NCBI GenBank assembly: GCA_037179335.1
Contig: JAKZHN010000016.1
Coordinates: 496,001-560,000, forward strand
Origin: Cyclaneusma minus
Lineage: Eukaryota; Ascomycota; Leotiomycetes; Marthamycetales; Marthamycetaceae
DNA length: 64,000 bases
Direction of reading: 5' to 3'
Shown here: in pieces, positions 56,931-64,000 of the stretch
Layout: each line of letters starts with the position of its first letter
How positions within the stretch are numbered: the first letter of the stretch is position 1
The notes under the pieces: model-generated
What the model saw: only the letters and a program-made list of their open reading frames with translations
What the model was told of the DNA's origin: nothing
Database searches by the model: none
Made by a program: the position numbers and the translations under genes

Positions 56931-59900
56931 ATGGCAGTCGATGAGCAACTACAAAGATTGAACCTACTCGACACCGAGCATGGCCATCCTGCGGTCTCTG
57001 CGAACCGTATCTCGGAGTATGAGAGGCCTTTGTTACCATCGCCACCCCAGCAGCAGAGTGAGGGACCAGAGTTCAAGGTCGTGAAGAAAACGGGACACAG
57101 CTCAGACAGGATCCGTTTGGATCAATTCCCGAACGGTATGTCTACTTCCTACGCGCCACAGCTGTGAGACGTTGCGACTTGGAACATCTGCCATCTCCTC
57201 CACTCTACGATTTTACCTCAAAGCTAATCATTTCTACAAAGAGATTCTGACGCATGTACTTTCTCATCTGCCCGCCAGTTCTCTTGCCACTGTGTCTCTC
57301 GTATCGAAACGCTTTTACAGTCTGGTCACTACTCCTCATGCCTGGGGTATCGCTTTCTCCCGATTCTTTCCAGGTCAGGCTTCTATCAGCAGCCTGCCAC
57401 TGAACCAAAATCTGGAAAGGAGAGAGAATCTTAGAGCAGAGCAACGCCTCTTTACTCGCTTGACTGCTTTGGCAACCTGGCGCAGCGAATACATCCTGAG
57501 GACCAAACTGCTCCGCTCTCTTTCGCGAGGGAAACCAGCACACAATGCCCCTGGGCGTGCCTCGTCAGGAAGATCTAACAACGGAGCACAATCGAATAAT
57601 GCAAATGCAGTCGTCACGTACAGTTCTCAGCTCTTCGCCACCATCAATCACATTCATGCCAACTTCAACAGTGGCACGAAGCAGCCACGAGTCATCCATG
57701 GGACAGATGAGACTGGCTCTGCGTGTACGAGCGATCCTGGTGCCAGCAAAGTTGATAACTGGGGGCTTTCTGATCCCCAGGCTCTACCGCAGTTCTCGGA
57801 TCTCTTCCCCGGCGATCAGCAGTATGGACTTGGGAACGGCCTAGTTGGAGTTCCAAACTCAATGGACGTCAGTCAACCATTTGGTATGATATACGGCGTC
57901 GGACATCCTAACGGTGGTGCCTACTTCCGTTCATCGGAAGAAATGCGCGGATGCTTCTTGGCACCCTCCTCTGGGCAGTCAGCTCCTGAAGCTGGCATTC
58001 CCCAGGTCCCGGCACGGAACGAGGCTATCTGTTCAGTTTGGATTGCCAAGTCAAGCAAAGTGCCTACCCTGACTAATGGTCTTTTTGGTATCCTGACGGG
58101 CTCATCACTCGGAGTGGTTACTGCCTATTCTCTAGGCGCTCACAATCTGCGCGAGAACCGCATCAGTAAGGGCGAAATCACAGCACGCTGGGTGATTAGT
58201 CCTGGTGTCCCCATCATCGCGTTGGCTGTCGACGAATCTCTCAATACTCGACGTCAAGTCGCTGGGCGTGTCTGGGCAGTTGCGCTTAATGCCCTGGGAG
58301 AATGCTTCTATCTCAACTCTACGCCAAAGCGTACCCTTGTCGAGCGCGGAGCCAGGTTAGATGATTGGGCTTTGGAGAGACTGGCTTGGGATACCGGGAG
58401 AATGACATATTGGCAGCTCGTCGAACCAACACGTCGCACCGCCCGCGAAGATCCGTACCATGAAAATGAGTACGACGGTAGCTATTCGCCACGGTCGTCT
58501 TCCAACGCCATGTGTCTCAGTAATGAACAACTAGTCTCGGAAGTTCACGAGATCCAGAAATTTCTGACTTTCCCTCCATCTCACTTTCGCAAAGTCTGTG
58601 AAGGCTGGGATATGCGTCGAAAATTGGAGGTTGACTTTGCGGGGTCCGATGGTCATGGTGCTGGCGAAGGGATATTTGTTATCTCCTGCGGTGTCAAGGA
58701 CGGTGTCGAGGCCGAGGTAAAGAGATACACACGCGTCCGGTCTGAGCAAGCGTCTCTCCATGAATACCCAATCCCCAAAACTCCTCCAATGGCACAAAGC
58801 ATGCCTACCATGGCTTCACTGTTCGGTCCTGCCAGAGCCGTTTCTCCACTCTTCGAGGCTTCCGGATCTTCTCCCGCTGCTGCTACGAGTCCGAGGATCG
58901 GGGCAAATGACACAATAAGTTCCCTAGACCTCATCGAAGAGTGGCGAGCATCGCTGTTCTCCACAAAAAGCCTGCGGGGCTTAGAAATCACCGCAAGCAC
59001 ATTGGACATTTCCACGTACGCACTCCTAACGGCTTCCGAAGATCCAATTCTCACAGCAAATGGCGACTCCAATACATCTTCTCCATTCTCAACCCCTCTC
59101 GAGAAACGGTCTGCTCAATCCGTCACTGACATACCAGGCTACCGTGCCCGCTTCCTCGCCATTGGCACTAAAACCGGTGCTATTCTCGTGTTCAACGCTC
59201 GTGGCCCGCACTCCAACAACAGTGTCATCACAAACGAAATAGATCCACTGCGCACGATTCAGACTGATAGTCCTCAGATAACATGTCTGGGACTCACCGC
59301 ACTCTACCTTGTCCACGGCGGCAATGATGGCTTAGTGCAAACTTGGGATCCACTCGCTTCTACGGACCAGCCCATACGGACGCTGAACTCGAGATTTTCT
59401 TCGAGAGCTAGAAGGAGGCTGATACAGGCCGAAGCGTCGGTGCAAGGCGTGGGCATCAATCTCTACGCTGCAGGCGCTATCTGTCTCGATCCTGAGCCCG
59501 GAGTGCTTAGAGGTATGGTCAGTCTAGGAACCCACTTGAGATACTGGAGTTATTCTGGTATCGCAGCAGAAAGCTATCCGTCAAGAAAAAGAAAACTGCG
59601 ACGCAGTGGCGAGCGAGGGCATAATGGTGGCGGTGAGCGATACGTACACACTGGACGTGGAGCATTAACGGACTACATCGCGACCGAGCAAGAGGAGTTG
59701 AAACGGGACAAAGAGTGGCGAGCGAAAGAAGAAGCGAGGCTACGCAAAATGTTCGGTGTCGGCGAGGGTCTCACTGAGGAAGAGTCATTGAGATTAGCCG
59801 AGCTGGTGAGCATGGAGGAGTTCGAAATGCAGGAACAGCGTCGACTTTACGAGCACGCCGATTCCGGTGTCGAGATGAACACAGCGTCTGCATCATCTGC

Positions 59901-60393
59901 AACCTCTCGGAGCGCTTGGTCTAGCGAGACAGTCACCCCTGAAGGCAGCGTTGCGGGTCGTGCTTCGTCTTCTGCTCAGACATCCTATAAAACGGATGAC
60001 GAACTGAACCATGAGATTGAGGAAGCGATCCGGTTGTCCCTACTCAACGGCCTTGACGAAGAAAGCGGGGGTTCGCGCGAGAGAGGCCGCGGTGAGTTCG
60101 AAGTCTCTGTGAGGTACAAGAGCAAAGAGAAGAAGATCAAGCGCGGTGGAGGCAGCAACAAAGGTTCTGCTGGTAGCAGCCCAAATGTCAGCGGAAGAAA
60201 TGGGTCTGCCAGTGGTACGCAAAGCACAGGCGTTGAAGCAGACGATCTAGAGCTGGCGCTTCAATTGAGCTTGATCGAGGAGGAGGACAGAAGACGTGAC
60301 AGGGGCGAAAGTCTTGCTGAAGGTGAGGCAGAAGAGATGTTTCCGGCGCTGGAGAAGAAGGCTGTTGGGAAGGGGAAGGGTAGGGAGGTTTGA
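56931..60393 (+). CDS. F-box protein with C-terminal UIMs (UFO1-like SCF receptor)
   Basis: Substrate receptor of an SCF ubiquitin ligase; in yeast Ufo1 an F-box, WD40 repeats and UIMs occur in the same order. The 1118-aa model has one intron (57136-57241), which splits the F-box; joining gives LDQFPNEILTHVLSHLPASSLATVSLVSK (two parts, around residues 63-92). The middle has WD40-like strands, clearest at LYLVHGGNDGLVQTWDPL. The C-terminus carries ubiquitin-interacting motifs EEAIRLSLLNG (near 996) and LELALQLSLIEEE (near 1069). Between lie acidic/basic helices (EEARLRKMFG). The chosen start gives MAVDEQLQRLNLL; an in-frame ATG at 56721 would add 70 residues of low-complexity sequence, so the start is uncertain. 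Confidence 0.82.
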
Positions 60394-61630
60394 GGTGGTG
60401 GCGCTTGAGGCCTCTTCGTTTGTGAGGTCTTGGTTTCGTCTGGATTTTGCGTTTCAAATTCCATAGCCCTTGCTTTCTTTGAACCGAGGACCGGTCTTCA
60501 AAACGATACAGGTCCTCGCTGAAGCCGAATACAATTCATCTTGTCTTTAATTCTCAGAAGGAGAGGTGAGAGCTTCCCCGCAAAACGTCTGTGGTAAATC
60601 TCCTACAACAAGAATCCTGAAGTACATGTAGCCGCCAAAAGAAAGTCGGAGTACAGGCCAGCCTTTCGTGCGGTTTATAGCGCCGATGATCTACGAGGGT
60701 GGCCCCAGGGGCGTGGATCCCGGAAAAGCTTAATTGCACATCCCAGCTCCGCATCATCGCAAGCTCAACTCAACTTCTTTACATGTGTCTAGACCGTCAT
60801 CACATTATCATTAATATACTTCAAGTTTCACTTTGCTTTGGCACCGAGCTGAGGCTGTTCAGATCCTGCGACATTGCGTAGGTAAAGCGCAAAGCTGACT
60901 TTTCTTTTTTGGAGGAAAATGTTGGCGTTCCATGTGCCGGGTGTCAGCAACGGGCTTGGAAATGCTGACACAACGCCACATACTGCCTGCTGAGCTCAGA
61001 CGACCTCACTTCAATCTGGCCAAGACAATACGACAAGAATAAATCATCTGCAAGGCGTACAAATCGGCGTGTCGGCAAACCTTTCGCTGGGCGGGTGCTT
61101 TCGACTGCAGCACTGCTCTAGGCTGGGACAGGTATTCATTCACACTTGCTGTCTGGTCATGAAACATCAGGATGCATGCATCATACATGAAAGTTTGTTT
61201 AAAGCTTGTTTGGATTTTGGATTTTTCATCTCGATCAATCATTAGGAGACTTTATCGTAATGACTATCACGTTCCATCCCAGAGCCCGTAGGCAGTAGAG
61301 CAACGTAGAAGTACAAACACTATATGCAGCCCTTGTTATCTGCTCCCAGCCGAATCCCATCGTCTGGTTCTGTTCATTGCCAACCCATGTACCCATATGC
61401 CCGACGTTGTGTCCAGTCTATGACACCATAAAAAATGGCCCAGTATCTCGTACTTGTAAAGTAGAAAGGGACGACCGTTTGGGGTATCCAGATCGCAGAC
61501 AAACAAGATGCGAGACTCCTTTTCCCAGATGCACAAACGCCACGCCATCATATGGAAGCAAAGAACAGACCGCTAGAACGCCTTGGAATGCATAACGAGA
61601 AAGACGAATTTGGTTGCGGAAGGGTGGCGA
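60394..61630. other. Convergent intergenic region
   Basis: About 1.2 kb between the stops of the F-box/UIM gene and the DUF3112 gene. I see no gene, array or element; short open frames have no recognisable content. Confidence 0.35.
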
Positions 61631-62911
61631 CTAGACAGCGCTGGAGTCCTCGTGGGACACCTTCTTTGCGCCGCTCAATGCGCCAGTGGTGTGGACGGAG
61701 GTGCGGCTGCTGATCTCGACATCGACCTCGGTAGGTGCGTGTGAGCCCCAGGTCTCGCTGCGGATTCCATCAACAGGCGACTGCAACATCTCGGGCTCGC
61801 GGCGCTCATCTCCAGCACCAGGAGCAGGCTGTTCCTTGCTATCCTCGGTCACCTCGGGAGTGTCGCTCATCTCATATTCAGCGGCAGCTTCCTCGGCTTG
61901 GCGGCGCATGGTGTTGAGGGAGTATTGTCCAGGACCAATGGCGGCTTCACGGACGTAGAAGCGTCTGTCCCATCGCATAAACATGTAGAAGTAAATCACC
62001 ACCGTCTCGATCACGAAGTTGGACGCGTAGAACCACGCTTTGCTGTCGTACCAAGGGAGACCGACCAACTTGTTGCCGGAGGGGAGGTAGTCAGCTGCGC
62101 AACGCCAGCTGGCACCAAAGGACAGAAGAGTCGCCGAGAAGAGAATCATGTAGATCTTGGTGCTGAACTTGCCGGATCCGAAGTTGTCGACAGGCGTGGT
62201 CTTGGGCCAGAAAACACAGAGAAGAGTCAGCGGGATGGGGAGGAATCCGATCACAGTGAAGTAGGTCAAGGTTGCCTTTTGGATGTTGTGGTCGATATTG
62301 CGCGTGTGCGTGCTGAGGGTGTAGAACAGCTGGATGGTGCAGGTAATGGTCATGATGACCATCAAAAGAATCGAGGCGTGTACACTGCGGAAGGCGATGT
62401 AGACACCCTTGTGCCATCCGACCTTGGGGTGAAGGGCGCGAGTGATACGGTGGAGCATGACGAGGTTGATCATGTACAGCATGACAGTACCGGCGGAGAT
62501 CAAGATTTGGGCAGCCATCTGAATGTTGACGTTGGTGAGGTTGTAAGCCCAAGAGATGCGCAAAGAGCAGGAGATGACGCGCATCACAGAGAACCAAACA
62601 AGCTGTCTGGAGGGCATGAATTTTCGGTCAATGGCTTTGCTCTGCTTGAAGAAGCGGAAATTGAGGACCAGAGAAACGAAGTAGATGACGAGGAAGACCG
62701 AGCAGATTGGGACGTCGACAGTGGCATTGGGGATGCCACCCAGACCGTAGGAGGGCGGGGCCCACGGTCCCTTGGAGGAGTACGACTAGGGCAGAAGGTC
62801 AGCTATCTTCAAGCGCAAGGTGTGAAGCTGGGGCAGACAGCTACTCACGATGTGTGGCGTCTCGGCCGCCATGGTAGAGGTCGCAGTTGCGCCGCCAGTG
62901 GTTGCGGACAT
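61631..62911 (-). CDS. DUF3112-type seven-helix membrane protein
   Basis: Filamentous-fungus-specific polytopic membrane protein; function unknown, sometimes described as GPCR-like. The 405-aa model starts MSATTGGATATSTMAAE and has one intron (62786-62848) that joins ETPHI to SYSSKGPWAPPSYG. Hydrophobic segments in order: VPICSVFLVIYFVSLVLNF, the LVWFSVMRVISC region, ILISAGTVMLYMINLVML, SILLMVIMTITCTIQLFY, LTYFTVIGFLPIPLTLLCVF, MILFSATLLSFGASW and FVIETVVIYFYMFM, seven in all. The conserved WYDSKAWFYASNFVIE and MRWDRRFYV precede an acidic, disordered cytosolic-like tail of about 110 residues. No signal peptide is seen. Confidence 0.82.
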
Positions 62912-64000
62912 GGTTGCGCAGATCAGAGCAGACACTCTGGGGATCAGTGGAGAAAGAGAGTGAAGATCGCCGGCAGGGAAGAGACAGCAAAGCAGTGGGA
63001 CGCGCAGAGACCGCAGAGCAAATGCGATTGAAGATGTCAAAGAGCGGACGCAGAGAGAGAGAGCGAGTGTCAACGAAGGGAAGTCCGAAGAGGGAGTTGT
63101 TTGGGTTTGGCTGCGGCGCCGTTAAGTACTCAGCAAGATCCTCGCGCTTAGCGTTTGCGGATTGTTAAGTGGAATTGTTTGCTAGAGAGAGATTTGGAGA
63201 GGCTTGGACTCGGCAATGGAGGCAGGGCTCGGCGGGTTTATATATATATGACAGCGACAGGAAGCTGATCGAGCTGGAGCCACTATCGCAGCTTATATTG
63301 GCCGGATTCCTACAAAGAGCGTGCATTCTGGCAGTGGCACGGCCAAGCTGGAAGCGAGCAGTCTCACTCGCAGGCGCAGGAGGACAGCCAGACACCTTAC
63401 GGCCGCCCGTCGAGGTCAAGCCTGGACAAGACCGTCAACCACTTGACGTTGGAGGATGAGGAAGGCGCGCAACGTCGGCGAGTCGCACCTTGCAACTTGC
63501 GAGCTCCGACGTCAGCGGCCGGCCAATGGCAGCCCGCGGGGGGGAGCGCCCTCGTCCCAAGCCGGCCTAGCGCACTGAGCCGCGATAGGTAAGCACCACC
63601 CACATCGGTCTCTGCCATAAGACAGCCGACTCGCAGGCACAAAGAGGGCGAACTGCCTGCCCAGCTGCTGCGCCGGCCTCTTCCAGCTGGACCCTGGCCA
63701 TCCTCCCGCCAGCTTCGTGATAGACGTGCATGGCGGCGGTAGGAATAGATACGATGTGCAGCAAGAACTTTACAGTACCAAGAAATTTAATAAGAAATTT
63801 AACAAGAATATCAACAAGAATATCAACAAAAAAATTATAACAAAGGTCGTAGAACATCAACACAGGCAGTCTTGCATCGTCCCGCATCTGGCCTCGTGTC
63901 AAACATGCTCTGCACTCTGCACTGCACTGGCAGCTGCAGGCGCCGGGATGAACTCGAGCGAGATATCAGTGTGCCACAGCTGCAGACACCCCCGCAACTG
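62912..64000. promoter_or_regulatory. Upstream region of the DUF3112 gene
   Basis: About 1.1 kb to the window edge. A TTTATATATATATG run at 63238-63249 lies some 330 bp upstream of the DUF3112 start and is a candidate TATA-rich element. The rest is GC-rich, then AT-rich (63775-63845), with no supportable gene. Confidence 0.4.

Noticed and set aside
61898..63031. 377-codon plus-strand open frame
   Set aside because: It is the antisense shadow of the DUF3112 gene, whose seven membrane helices and intron are clear; the plus-strand product has no recognisable domain.
63567..63902. 111-codon minus-strand frame near the right edge
   Set aside because: Low-complexity product (KFLVDILVKF-type repeats) caused by the AT-rich AATTTAATAAG-like stretch; no gene features.

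Overview
The window is nuclear DNA from a filamentous ascomycete (Pezizomycotina). Protein-coding genes are broken by short introns, mostly 46-70 bp, with GTAAGT-like donors and CTAAC/CTGAC branch points just before the acceptor. The gene set is typical of such fungi: a class V myosin, a P5B ATPase, ESA1, a DUF3112 membrane protein and URC1. I cannot name the genus. About 26 genes lie on both strands, along with one gene relic. I saw no tRNA, rRNA or CRISPR array.

Layout. 1-5 kb: MCM6 (3' end outside the window), a DUF4385-like gene and the RNase H2 C subunit. 5.8-15.6 kb: a cyclopropane-fatty-acid-synthase-like enzyme, REX4, the histone acetyltransferase ESA1, a truncated methyltransferase relic and a large P5B (YPK9/ATP13A2-type) ATPase. 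16.9-29.5 kb: NAP1, 3-phosphoglycerate dehydrogenase, the class V myosin MYO2, FAP7 and HAM1. 30-40 kb: a P450, a ZUP1-like C78 peptidase, seryl-tRNA synthetase, homoserine kinase and the Rheb GTPase. 40-50 kb: a small orphan, URC1, ELF1, a uracil phosphoribosyltransferase and a WAPL protein. 50-64 kb: less conserved, with a homeodomain-like orphan, a triple-zinc-module protein, a MITE, a UFO1-like F-box/UIM protein and a DUF3112 membrane protein.

Most genes are unrelated housekeeping genes arranged as divergent or convergent pairs. The one plausible functional link is URC1 and a uracil phosphoribosyltransferase lying either side of ELF1, which fits the fungal URC uracil-catabolic route.

The least explained signal is a dispersed family of degenerate tandem repeats with a 19-bp period and near-palindromic units (ideal form ATTCCAAGTNACTTGGAAT). 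It appears in at least four intergenic regions, with weaker candidates in two more. A 316-bp Tc1/mariner-type MITE lies beside one array. Gene structures were derived by hand from splice signals and reading-frame continuity; every spliced complete model gives a coding length divisible by three.
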